Shown here: in pieces, positions 37,642 to 47,000 of the stretch
Layout of the letters: the number at the start of each line of letters is the position of its first letter
Position numbering within the stretch: the first letter of the stretch is position 1
Assembly (NCBI RefSeq): GCF_040605635.1
Contig: NZ_JBEXDG010000010.1
Coordinates: 124,001-188,000, forward strand
Source of the DNA: Dactylosporangium sp040605635
GTDB taxonomy: Bacteria > Actinomycetota > Actinomycetes > Mycobacteriales > Micromonosporaceae
Reading direction: 5' to 3'
DNA: 64,000 nucleotides
The notes under the pieces: generated by a model
Told to the model about the DNA's origin: nothing
Seen by the model: the letters and a program-made list of their open reading frames with translations, nothing else
Database searches by the model: none
Made by a program: the position numbers and the translations under genes

Positions 37642-38816
37642 CCCGCCGCGTCGGCGGCATCCTGCTCCTGGGCGCGATCGGTCGGGCGCCGCTGACCGCG
37701 GTCGGGCCGCTCGTCGCCGACATCCGCGCCACCGGGCACCTGTCCGGGGCCGCCGCCGGGCTGCTCACCACCCTGCCCCTGCTGGCGTTCGCCGGCTTCT
37801 CCCCCGTCGCGCCGCTCGCCGCCCGGCGGATCGGCCTGGAGCGTGCCCTCGGCCTCGCGGTCGCCGTCCTCGCCGTGGGCATCGCGGTGCGCTCCGCCCC
37901 GGTGCCGACCGCGCTGTGGCTGGGCACGGCGGCGGTCGGCGCGGCGATCGCCGGGTTCAACGTGCTGCTGCCGAGCCTCGTCAAGCGCGACCACCCGGCG
38001 CGGGTCGCGCAGCTGTCCGGCGGGTACTCCGCGGCGCAGGCGGTCGTCGCGGCCATCGCCTCCGGCACCGCGGTGCCCCTCGCCGCGCTCACCGGCGGCT
38101 GGCGCGCGGCCCTCGCCTGCTGGCTCGCGCTCGTGGCCGTTTCCGCTGCCGCCTGGCTGCCCCGCGTGCTGCGTCCGTTGCCCCCTGCCGCCGCAGCCGC
38201 CGGTACCGACGCGGCACCGGCAGACCCGGGAAACCCCAGGTCACCGTGGCGGACGGCGCTCGGATGGCAGGTGACCGTGTTCATGGGGTTGCAGTCCCTG
38301 GCGTTCTACGTGCTCATCACGTGGCTGCCGTCGATCGAGCGCGACCACGGCATCCCCGCGCAGGCGGCCGGGTGGCATCTGTTCGCCTACCTCGCCGCAG
38401 CCGTCGCCGCCAACCTGGCCGCGCCCGTCGCCCTGCACCGGGTGCGGGATCAGCGGCTCGTCGGGTTCGCCGGGGTCGCCTGCATCGGGCTCGGCACCGC
38501 CGGGCTGCAGTGGCTGCCGTGGACGCCGGCCTGGACCCTCGTCTCGGTCGTCGTCGCCGGGTTCGGCGCGGGCGGCGTCCTCGTCGTGTGCCTGTCGCTG
38601 TTCAGCCTCCGCACCGCCGACCACGCCCAGGCCGCGGCGCTGTCCGGGATGGCGCAGACCGGTGGGTACGCCCTCGCGGCCACCGGACCGGTCCTCTTCG
38701 GCGCCCTGCGCGACGCCGGCGGGTCCTGGTCGCTGCCGATGACCGTCCTGTGCGCCCTGATCGCGGTCACCGCCGCGTTCGCGGTGCTGGCCGGCCGGGA
38801 CCTCCGCATCGGGTAG
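37638..38816 (+). CDS. MFS transporter (CynX/NimT-like)
   Basis: A 392-residue, 12-helix major facilitator. The N-terminal IGRAPLTAVGPLVADIR block and PSLVKRDHPARVAQLSGGYS segment are typical of the cyanate/2-nitroimidazole transporter group. A Pro/Ala-rich loop (about 180-205) separates the two six-helix halves. GTG 37638 overlaps the tetR stop, so the two are co-translated. Substrate unknown; export of a compound sensed by the TetR protein is plausible. Confidence 0.9.
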   Translation: MTRRVGGILLLGAIGRAPLTAVGPLVADIRATGHLSGAAAGLLTTLPLLAFAGFSPVAPLAARRIGLERALGLAVAVLAVGIAVRSAPVPTALWLGTAAVGAAIAGFNVLLPSLVKRDHPARVAQLSGGYSAAQAVVAAIASGTAVPLAALTGGWRAALACWLALVAVSAAAWLPRVLRPLPPAAAAAGTDAAPADPGNPRSPWRTALGWQVTVFMGLQSLAFYVLITWLPSIERDHGIPAQAAGWHLFAYLAAAVAANLAAPVALHRVRDQRLVGFAGVACIGLGTAGLQWLPWTPAWTLVSVVVAGFGAGGVLVVCLSLFSLRTADHAQAAALSGMAQTGGYALAATGPVLFGALRDAGGSWSLPMTVLCALIAVTAAFAVLAGRDLRIG

Positions 38817-38854
38817 TGCGGGGGTCGGGCGGGTCGTGGGTTAGGTTGGTCGGC

Positions 38855-39220
38855 GTGGATGATCAGCTGGCCTGCCGCCTGCGTGTCGCGGGAGATGTGT
38901 TCGATCTGGCCGGGCCGCCGGCCGCACTGCGTGACCTGGGTGCCCGGCTGCGGGCCGCCGGTGACGTGTTCGAGCAGCGCATTCTCAACGGGACCCTGGT
39001 GCAGCTGCGGGCCGGCGGGCCGGTGAGGGTCGCGCTGCGCGGTGGGCCGGCGCTCGAGGTCAGCGGATCCGCAGAGGCGCTCGCCGCGCTATGGGACGCT
39101 CTCGATGTCGTCGCCGAGGAGGCCGAGGCCGATCCGGACGCGGATGGACCCGCGCCACACCGGCACGTCGAGGCGCTGACCGTCACCGCCGAACGCCCCG
39201 CCGCCGAGCTCGTCATCTGA
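38855..39220 (+). CDS. Small hypothetical protein, Imm32-like at its end
   Basis: A 121-residue protein. Two similar helical pieces (RVAGDVFDLAGPPAALRDLG; RAAGDVFEQRILNG) are followed by LEVSGSAEALAALWDALDVVAEEA, which recalls the C-terminal part of Imm32-type immunity proteins. The similarity is weak and no toxin is near. Start GTG 38855 is chosen because earlier codons in this frame are antisense of the MFS gene. It converges with the PP2C gene over a 15-bp tandem repeat. Confidence 0.55.
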   Translation: MDDQLACRLRVAGDVFDLAGPPAALRDLGARLRAAGDVFEQRILNGTLVQLRAGGPVRVALRGGPALEVSGSAEALAALWDALDVVAEEAEADPDADGPAPHRHVEALTVTAERPAAELVI

Positions 39221-39222
39221 CA

Positions 39223-39267
39223 CCCGCCCCGCGAAGGCCCGCCCCGCGAAGGCCCGCCCCGCGAAGA
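39223..39267. repeat. Three tandem 15-bp repeats
   Basis: CCCGCCCCGCGAAGG occurs at 39223, 39238 and 39253 (last copy ends in A). The array fills the gap between two convergent genes. It does not form a clear hairpin and may be a replication-slippage array. Confidence 0.9.
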
Positions 39268-39277
39268 CCCCGTGGTG

Positions 39278-40027
39278 CTAGAAAACCTTGACGACGACGG
39301 CGGTGGCGTTGTCCCGGCCGCCGGCCTCCAGGGAGGCGGCGACCAGGGCCGAGGCCATCGCGTCCGGGGGTGCGCCGGAGCTCAGGGTGGCCTCCATCCG
39401 CTGATACGGCACCTGCTCGGCGATCCCGTCGGTGCACAGGCAGTAGACGTCGCCGGGGAACATGGTGACGCTCAGGACGTCGGGCTCGGGCAGGCCGGGG
39501 TGGCCGATGAAGCGGTGCAGCTGGTAGCGGGCCGCTTCCGCCTGCGGCGAGTCGGCGGGAAACCAGCCGTGCACGGCGCCGAGCCACGCCTCGGTGTGGT
39601 CGATGGTGAGCAGTTCGAGCAGGCCGCCGCGCAGCCGATACACCCGGGAGTCGCCGATCTGCGTGACCCACGCGCCCGTGGCGTCGGCGACGAGGGCGGT
39701 GAGTGTGCAGCCGGTCAGCTCCCGCAGGGTCTTGCCGGCGGCGCGGACCTGGCGCTGGGCGTCGGCGACCGCGGCGAAGAGCGGCGGCGGCGCGAACGGC
39801 CCGCGGTGCTCCTGCACGGCGGTGGTGAAGATGTCCACGGCGGTCCGGCCGGCGGTGCGGCTGCCCTCGCCGGCGCCCATGCCGTCGGCGACGACCGCGC
39901 ACAGGCCGGGACGGCGCTGCAGCTCGGCGGTGTGCAGCACGTCGAAATTGGCCGGATACCGCCGGCCGATGTCGGTGGCGGTGCCGACCCGCAGTAGGCG
40001 CCCGGCGCCCTGGACCTCGATCGTCAT
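39278..40027 (-). CDS. PP2C-family protein phosphatase
   Basis: A 249-residue metal-dependent Ser/Thr phosphatase of PstP/PrpC type. The metal-binding residues are present: VVADGMGAGEGS, QIGDSRVYRL, CLCTDGIAEQ and GGRDNATAVVV. There is no membrane segment or extra domain. It could reverse the membrane Ser/Thr kinase at 20.1 kb or others, but no partner is adjacent. Start ATG 40027. Confidence 0.93.
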   Translation of the reverse strand: MTIEVQGAGRLLRVGTATDIGRRYPANFDVLHTAELQRRPGLCAVVADGMGAGEGSRTAGRTAVDIFTTAVQEHRGPFAPPPLFAAVADAQRQVRAAGKTLRELTGCTLTALVADATGAWVTQIGDSRVYRLRGGLLELLTIDHTEAWLGAVHGWFPADSPQAEAARYQLHRFIGHPGLPEPDVLSVTMFPGDVYCLCTDGIAEQVPYQRMEATLSSGAPPDAMASALVAASLEAGGRDNATAVVVKVF

Positions 40028-40149
40028 CAACGTTGAGCGTAACCCGGGGCCGCCCCGAAAGTGACCCGGGTTCATGTGCCGGACACCTCACCGTCGTCCC
40101 GCAACCGAACGTCGCACCACGCCGGTAGCCGTGCCGCTGCACACGGTGC

Positions 40150-40443
40150 TCACAGACGGCGGGACTCCACGCGCCAGGTGCCGTCGTCGAGGCGTTCCCA
40201 GCCGTCGGCCTCGCCGCCGAGCTCCGCGAACAGCAGCACCCGGTCGAAGATCCAGTCGGCGAAGTCGTCCTGCTGGTCCTCGTCGAGACCGGCCCGGATC
40301 ACCGCGCCGAAGGTGATCAGCCCCGTGCCCTCAAGGGGGGACGCGCCCAGGATGCCGATCACCGACAGGTCGTCGGGCGCCACGTCGACGCGCTCCTCGA
40401 CCTCCAGGAACCCACCGTCGGGCATCTCCACCAGAAAGGCCAC
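40150..40443 (-). CDS. Small acidic hypothetical protein
   Basis: A 97-residue acidic protein (EMPDGGFLEVEERVDVAPDD; LDEDQQDDFADWIF). There are no motifs I recognise, no signal peptide and no membrane helix. Start GTG 40443 with a CGGAG site; the longer open frame upstream overlaps the divergent ATPase gene and is not believable. It lies 122 bp upstream of the PP2C gene on the same strand. Confidence 0.55.
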   Translation of the reverse strand: MAFLVEMPDGGFLEVEERVDVAPDDLSVIGILGASPLEGTGLITFGAVIRAGLDEDQQDDFADWIFDRVLLFAELGGEADGWERLDDGTWRVESRRL

Positions 40444-40558
40444 GGCTCCGACGGTACCCAGACAGCGGGCGCGACACCCGCAGGCGCGGCCGTTTCGGCT
40501 GGTGACGTAGCCGGTCCGATGATGCCTGTGGGTTGAATGTGGCCGGTACAGTGCGCGG

Positions 40559-42670
40559 ATGGAGTCCGCCGCGGCGCTACCGGCCCCGCTGACCATCCTG
40601 GTCGGCCGGGACGCGGAGGTCCGCGCCACGGTCCGCCTGCTGATCACCGGACATCGACTCATCTCACTGGTCGGGACGGCCGGGAGCGGCAAGACCCGTC
40701 TCGCGATCGCGGTCGGCGCGGCGGTGCGGACCCCCGTCTGGTTCGCGGACCTGACCACCATGCAGGTCGACGACGCCGCCGGCTTCGTTCTGGACGCGTT
40801 CGCGGTGGCGCGCAGGCCCGACCTCGACGCCGCCGGCACCCTCCTCGCCACGCTCGGCGACGGGCCGGCGCTGCTCGTCCTCGACAACTGTGAGCACGTC
40901 ACCACCCAGGTCGCCGACCTCGCCGCCCGGCTGCTCGACGCGGCGCCGGCCCTGGCGGTCCTCGTCACCAGCCGTCAGGCGCTCGGCCTTCCCGGCGAGA
41001 CGGTGGCACCCGTCGCCCCGCTGGACGACGAAACGGCGCTGCGCCTGTTCGAGACCAGGATGTTCGAGCGGACCGGCCGGCCCTTGCCGGACGGGCACCG
41101 GGCCGGCGCCGCCGCCATCTGCCGCGCCCTGGACGGCCTGCCCCTGGCGGTCGAGCTGGCCGCCGCCCGGGCCGCGCTGCTGTCCGTGCCGGAGGTCCGC
41201 CGGCTGCTCGCCGACCGCTTCCGGGTCCTGGCCGACGCGAAGGCCGGCGGGCCGGAGCACCACCGCACGCTGCGGGCCGCGCTCGACTGGTCGTACGAGC
41301 TGCTGTCGCCGGACAAGCAGGCGCTGCTGCGGCAGCTCGCCGTGTTCCAGGGCGGGTGGAGCCCGGCGGCGGCCGCGACGCTCCCCGCGCACGGGCCCGG
41401 TCTCCTGGCCGCGCTCACCGAGCGGAGCCTGATCGACACGACCGGCGCCCCGCGGGGACGGATGTTGCAGACCGTCGCGGCGTACGCGGCCGCCCGGCTC
41501 ACCGAGGTCCCCGACGAGGCCGCCGCCGCCCGCGACGCCCACGCCCGCTGCTACCTCGACCTCGCCGAGCGGGCCGCCGACGGCATCCGCGGCCCCGGCC
41601 AGCGGGACCTGCTGCGCATGTTCACCGTCGAGCAGGACAACCTGCGCGCCGCGATGACGTGGCTGTCCACCCGGCCCGGCGCCGAGGACCTGCGCCTGGC
41701 GACGGCACTGGCCCCCTTTCTGCATTTCACCGGTGTGTACCGGCAGGGCCGCGACTGGCTGTCGGGTGCCCTGGACCGCCGGCCGGACGCGCCGGCGCAG
41801 CTGCGGGCCGCGGCGGGTGCGGCCGCCGCGACCCTCGCGATGCTCGACTGCGACTACCCGGCCGCCGCCGCGCTCGCCGAGCTGGCCCTCGGTGGCTCGC
41901 CCGGCGGTCCGGCACGGGGGCGGCTGCTCACTCTGCTCGGCTGCGTCGAGCGGGAGCGCGCCGACTACCGTCGCTCGCGGCGCTTCCTGGAGGAGGCGCT
42001 GACCCTGTACCGCGACGCGGGCGACGCCTGGGGTGAGGGCCGCGCGGCCCAGCTCGCGGGCGCGACCGCGTGGCTGTCCGGCGACCTGGCCGCCGCGGCG
42101 TCGCTGCTGGACGCGAGCCTGGTGGCGTTCCGGGACCTGGCCGATGACGAGTCGGTCGCCTCGACCCTGACGCATCTCGGCGCGGTCGCGCATTTCGGCG
42201 GTGACCAGCCGGGCGCGCGCCGGCACCTGGTCGGCGCCCTGGACCGCTTCACCGAGCTGTCGTTCCCGGAGGGGATCGGCTGGGCGCAGGATCTCCTGGG
42301 CCGGGTCGACCTCGCGGACTCCGCCGTCGCCTCGGCGGCGGAGCGGTTGCGGGCCAGCCTGTCCATCCACCGGCGGGTCGGCGACCGGTGGCGCTCGGCC
42401 AGCGTCCTGGAGGCCCTCGCCGAGGCCCGCCGCCGCCTCGGCGACCCGGCGCACGCGGCCGCCCTGCTCGGCGCCGCCGACGTCATCCGGCACGAGATCG
42501 GCGCGCCGACCCCCGCCTGCGAGCTGCCGGCCCGCCACGCGACGGAGGAGGCGCTGCACGCCGAGCTGCCGGGCGCGGCGTTCGACCGGGCGTTCCGCTT
42601 CGGCACCCGCACCGGCGTGGACGACCTCCTCGACCTCGCGGGCACGGCCGGGCAGCTGGCTCGCGCCTAA
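40559..42670 (+). CDS. STAND-type ATPase regulator without DNA-binding domain
   Basis: A 703-residue protein of the AfsR/MalT ATPase type. Walker A is LVGTAGSGKTRLAIAV (about residue 38), Walker B is LLVLDNCEHV, the sensor SRQAL, and the GLPLAVELAAAR motif follows. The C-terminal half is TPR-like helical repeats (FLEEALTLYRDAGDAWGEGRAAQL and similar). Neither an N-terminal OmpR-type nor a C-terminal LuxR-type DNA-binding domain is present, so it would have to act through a partner. ATG 40559 may be a leaderless start. The stop codon lies in a 21-bp inverted repeat. Confidence 0.88.
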   Translation: MESAAALPAPLTILVGRDAEVRATVRLLITGHRLISLVGTAGSGKTRLAIAVGAAVRTPVWFADLTTMQVDDAAGFVLDAFAVARRPDLDAAGTLLATLGDGPALLVLDNCEHVTTQVADLAARLLDAAPALAVLVTSRQALGLPGETVAPVAPLDDETALRLFETRMFERTGRPLPDGHRAGAAAICRALDGLPLAVELAAARAALLSVPEVRRLLADRFRVLADAKAGGPEHHRTLRAALDWSYELLSPDKQALLRQLAVFQGGWSPAAAATLPAHGPGLLAALTERSLIDTTGAPRGRMLQTVAAYAAARLTEVPDEAAAARDAHARCYLDLAERAADGIRGPGQRDLLRMFTVEQDNLRAAMTWLSTRPGAEDLRLATALAPFLHFTGVYRQGRDWLSGALDRRPDAPAQLRAAAGAAAATLAMLDCDYPAAAALAELALGGSPGGPARGRLLTLLGCVERERADYRRSRRFLEEALTLYRDAGDAWGEGRAAQLAGATAWLSGDLAAAASLLDASLVAFRDLADDESVASTLTHLGAVAHFGGDQPGARRHLVGALDRFTELSFPEGIGWAQDLLGRVDLADSAVASAAERLRASLSIHRRVGDRWRSASVLEALAEARRRLGDPAHAAALLGAADVIRHEIGAPTPACELPARHATEEALHAELPGAAFDRAFRFGTRTGVDDLLDLAGTAGQLARA

Positions 42671-42762
42671 GACGTGTTTGGTGAGTGGGGTCGGAGCGAG
42701 GCGAGGTCCAGGCGGCGTCTGGGCCCGCCGCAGCCCGGCATCCACTTACCAAGCACGCCTTA
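42668..42762. repeat. 95-bp element with 21-bp imperfect terminal inverted repeats
   Basis: Arms TAAGACGTGTTTGGTGAGTGG (first 20 bases shown at 42668-42687) and its near-complement at 42742-42762 match at 18 of 21 positions. The TAA ends of the arms supply the stop codons of both convergent genes. It could be a terminator, a REP-like unit or a small MITE. Confidence 0.7.
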
Positions 42763-43320
42763 GGTCAGCTCGCCGGGGAGCAGGCCGTACACGACGGTGT
42801 CGCGGCGGCCGTCCTTGAACCGTACGTGGGACCGCAGGACGCCCTCGCGCACGAACCCGCACCGCTGCGCGACCCGCGCCGAGGCGACGTTGGCCGGCTC
42901 ACAGGTCAGCTCCAGCCGCTGCACGCCGAGCCCCTCGAACGTCCACGCCGCCAGGAGCCGCAGCGACCGGGTGGCGACGCCGCGGCCGCGGGCCCAGGGC
43001 GCGACCCAGTAGCCGACGGCCGCCCGGCCGTCGGCGGCGCTGACGTCGTACACGGACGCCGCCCCCCACACGCGGGCCGGGTCCGCGGCGTCGGCGACGG
43101 CGAGGTTCAGCGACTGCCCGGCGAGGCGTTCCCGTTCGTCGCGCTCATACGCGCCGAGCACGTCCCGCTCGGTGGGCGGCTCGACCCGCGGCCACGAGAA
43201 CCGCCGGCACAGCTCGTCGGAGAACCCCGCGAACCGCTGCGGGCCGTCCTGCTCCCGCCACGGTCGCAGCAGCACGAACCCGTCGCCGAGCTCCGGGTCG
43301 GGAAAGGGCAGCTCCGCCAT
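42760..43320 (-). CDS. GNAT N-acetyltransferase (RimJ/RimL-like)
   Basis: A 186-residue acetyltransferase. The start FVLLRPWREQDGPQRFAGF and acetyl-CoA-binding segment YWVAPWARGRGVATRSLRLL (Q/R-x-x-G-x-G/A variant) are classical, followed by LELTCEPANVASARVAQRCGFVREG. Members acetylate ribosomal proteins or small molecules; the substrate is unknown. Start ATG 43320; the stop lies in the inverted-repeat element. Confidence 0.92.
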   Translation of the reverse strand: MAELPFPDPELGDGFVLLRPWREQDGPQRFAGFSDELCRRFSWPRVEPPTERDVLGAYERDERERLAGQSLNLAVADAADPARVWGAASVYDVSAADGRAAVGYWVAPWARGRGVATRSLRLLAAWTFEGLGVQRLELTCEPANVASARVAQRCGFVREGVLRSHVRFKDGRRDTVVYGLLPGELT

Positions 43321-43416
43321 GCCGGGAGCCTATCCGCGGCAAGCGGGCGTTAAGTGGCGGCCAAGTGCGGCAGGGTTTCCTCAAGGTCGTCACCACTGAC
43401 CTGAGGAGCGAACATC

Positions 43417-44058
43417 GTGCCGAACCTTGTCGGGATCACCGTGAACCACCGTTCGATGCGCGGCGACGCGCGCCGGTTCGCCGGGCTGCTGCGGGACATC
43501 GCCGACGGCAGGACGCCGAGCACGCCCGCGCGGGCGAAGGCGGTCGCCGCGTACCTGGAGACGCTGTGCGACGGAATCCACCACCATCACCAGGCCGAGG
43601 ACGACGTCCTGTGGCCGGTCCTGGAGGCGAGCGCCGGCGCGGAGGTCGACCTGCGGGAGCTCACCGAGGATCACCGGCAGCTGGACCCGCTGCTCGACGC
43701 GATCCGCCGGGACGCCCGGGTCCTCGCGGCCGCGCCGGGTGACCGGGACGCGGCGGAGCGGCTCGCGGGGGCGCTCGGCACGCTGCGGGACATCCTCGAC
43801 GAGCACATCGACGACGAGGAGCGCACCGTGTTCCCGGTGATTCTGCGGTACGTGTCCGACGCCGACTGGGACAAGGTCGAGGCCGCGGTGCGCAAGGGCG
43901 GCAAGATGGGGTTCGAGCTGCCCCGCATCGAGCGGTACGCGACGCCGGCCGAGCTCGCCGAGCTCAAGCGGATGGCGGGGCCGGTGCTGCGGGTGCTGCT
44001 CGCGGTGACCAGGCGCGGGTTCGCCAAGCGCGAGGCCGTCATCTTCGGCGCGGCCTGA
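43417..44058 (+). CDS. Hemerythrin-domain protein
   Basis: A 213-residue protein with a four-helix hemerythrin HHE domain. Iron-ligand candidates are His in NHRSMRGDARR, HHHHQAEDDVLWP, EDHRQLDPLL and DEHIDDEERTVFP. The C-terminal 65 residues are helical and basic. Members bind oxygen, NO or metals. Start GTG 43417 follows a GAGGAG site. It diverges from the GNAT gene and converges on the SARP-type gene with 25 bp between. Confidence 0.9.
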   Translation: MPNLVGITVNHRSMRGDARRFAGLLRDIADGRTPSTPARAKAVAAYLETLCDGIHHHHQAEDDVLWPVLEASAGAEVDLRELTEDHRQLDPLLDAIRRDARVLAAAPGDRDAAERLAGALGTLRDILDEHIDDEERTVFPVILRYVSDADWDKVEAAVRKGGKMGFELPRIERYATPAELAELKRMAGPVLRVLLAVTRRGFAKREAVIFGAA

Positions 44059-44083
44059 CCCGCCCGCGCTACGGGGCCGGGCG

Positions 44084-47000
44084 CTACGGGGCCGCGCTCC
44101 AGGGGACGGCCCCCGTGGCGGCGGCCAGGGCGTGTCCCGCCGCGCGGTGCCCGGCGGCCGCCGCGGTGTCGCCGAGGACGTCGGCGAGGTCGGCGAGGAC
44201 CAGGTCGACCGGCGGGCCCGTCAGGGAGCCGCTGGCCAGGCCGACGAACTGGCCCGCCCACGGCAGCAGCGCCCGGTAGCACCCGCGGGCCCGCGGCACG
44301 TCGCGCAGGGCCGCGGCGTTCAGCCCGCGCAGGCCCGTCCACGCGAGCCAGTAGTAGTCCTCGCGGACGGCGACCGCGTCGGGGGTCCACAGCGCTCTGG
44401 CCTCCTCGGTCCGGCCGGCGTCCAGCAGCGCCCGCACCATGTAGTCGTTGAGGGCGTCGGGGAGACGCTCGTACACCGGCTGCAGCATCGGCAGGAGGGT
44501 GTGTGTCGTGCCGGCGGCGAGGTGCACGAAGAACACGCCCGCGACGCCGACGAGCGCGGCGTTCGGCTGGCCGGCGCGGGCGATGCGGGCGGTGAGGTCG
44601 CTGTACAGCCGTTCGGCGGTGGCCAGGTCCCCGGCGAGGACGGCCCGGACCGCGGCGAACAGCGCCATCACCGACAGGGCGACGCCGAGCTGCCCGGCGG
44701 TGGCGTGCCGGACGGCCCGGTCGACGTGGTCCTGCGCGGCGGTGAGGTCGTTGCGTTCGAGCGCCACCTGGAACAGCACGTGGTGCGCCTGCGCCTGGAA
44801 CTGCACGTGCCCCGCCGCCGTCGCCACCTCCAGCAGTTCCGCGCCGACGGCGGGCAGCTGGTGCCGGCGGGCCGGGTTGAGCACCGCGAAGTAGCGGGCG
44901 TTCAGCGCGTGGCAGCGCAGCAGCGGGTCGTCGCCGGCGAGGGTGAGCGCCTCGGCGCTGGCCGCGTCGCAGCGCTCCAGGTCGTCGCCTTCGAGCTCGT
45001 AGACGAGCGCGACGAGCAGCCGGCACCGCACGGCGGGGGCGGCTGAGGTCAGCGCCGCCTCGAGGTGCGCGACGAGGTCGGTGTCGACGGCGCGGTCGGC
45101 GCGGATCGTCCAGGCGACCGGCGCGTCATACGCGGTCAGGGCGGTCGCGGCGGGCACCCCGGCGAGCGCGGCGGCGGCGATGGCCTCGGCCCGGGCGGCG
45201 CGGGCGGCGAGGACGTCACCGGCGTTGGCGAGCGCGGACGTCAGCCCGCACAGCAGGTCGTGCCGTTGCGTGGGCGGCAGCGGCCCGGCGTCGAGCGCGC
45301 CCCGGAAGAGGGTGGCGGCCTCCCGGTGCGCGTACAGGGCGGCGGCCTGCCGGGCGGCATCGGCGGCGTACCCGGCGGCCTTCCCCGCGGTCGCGGGCGT
45401 CGCGGCGGCGAGGGCGTGATGCCCGAGCGCGGCGGTGAGCGCGTGGCCGCCCGGGGGCGACTGCTGCGTGAGCTGTTCCTCGAGCGCGGCGAGGACGCGG
45501 GCGTGCAGGCGGCGCCGGCGCAGCAGGGGCATGTCGTCGTACAGGACGTCGCGCAGCAGTGCGTGCGTGAACCTGACCCGTCCCGCCGCCGGCTCCTCGA
45601 GGAGCCCCGACACGACGCCGGCCTCCAGGCCGTCGAGGACGGCGTCCTCACCGCCGCCGTCGGCCGCGACGAGCAGGTCGATGTCGACGTCCCGGCCGAG
45701 GACCGCGGCGTGCCGCAGCACCGTCTGCGCGACGGCCGGCAGCCGGGTGAGGCGCCGGCGCAGCACGTGCCCGATCCCGGAGGGGATGGCGCGCACGGCG
45801 CTGTCGGCGCCCTCGGCGGAGACGAGCCGGGCCGTCTCGGTGAGGAACAGCGGGTTGCCCCCGGTCCGCTCGACGACGACGCCGACCGCGTCGCCGGGCA
45901 CGCCGAGGTGCCGCAGCAGCGCCGCCCCCGCGTCGGCGTCGAGGCCGCCGAGGTCGACGTCGACGGCGCGGTGCCCGGCGAGCGCCGCCCGGACCGGGTC
46001 GAGGTCGGGCCGGGACTCCCCCGGCCGGTGGGTGGCGACGAGCAGCAGCGGCCGCTGCGCGAACGCGACCGCCACGTGCCGCAGCACCTGCAGCGTCTCC
46101 CCGTCGGCCCGGTGCACGTCGTCGAGCACGACCAGCAGCGGCCCGGACCCGGCGAGCCGCTCCCCGACCGCCTGCGCCAGCGCGAACTGCCCGCCCGCCC
46201 CCGCGACGGCCGGCCCGGACGAGGAGACCGGGGCCAGCAACGGGGCGAGCCGCGAGTCCTCGCCGTCGCCCGGCAGGCCCCGCAGCACCTCGCTCCACGC
46301 CCAGGCCGGCGGCGCCCCGTCCACTTCCGGGCACCGGCCCCAGGCGACCCGCCACCCGAGTCCCGCCGCGAACATCCGCAGCAACGTCGTCTTCCCGGCG
46401 CCCGCCTCCCCGCCGACCCAGACGACCCGCAACCCGTCGCGCAACACCTCCTCGGCGACCCGGCCCAGCGTCGCGAGCTCCACTTCGCGCCCGAACGCTC
46501 CCGGTGTGTCGGCGGCGGCAGGTGTACCGCCCGCCGGCACCGACGGATACGTCCCCGGCAAGGGCCCGGACGGACCAGTGCCGAGCGTTTCCTCCCGCGA
46601 CGGTCCATCCGGTGCGACGGCCCGCGCGCCGGCACCGCCGCCCGGGTCCCCCGGCGGGGCGGGCGTGAGGTGCGGCGCGTGGGCGAGGACGTCCGCTTCC
46701 AGCGCCCGCAGCCCGGGCCCCGGGTCGACGCCCAGCTCCCCCGCCAGCCGCGCCCGCACCTCCCGCAGCGCGGCGAGCGCGTCGCTCTGCCGGCCGGCGG
46801 CGTACAGCGCGGTCGCCAGCAGGTGCACCGCCTCCTCCCGCAACGGGTGGGCGGTGACGTGCCGCTCCAGGGCGGGCACGACCAGCGCGGCCCGGCCGAG
46901 CCGCACCGCGACCCGGCCCCCGGCCTCCACGCAGGCGAGCCGGAGCGCTTCCAGGCGCCCGGCCTCCGGGACGGCCCACGGCTCGTCGGCGAACTCCGCG

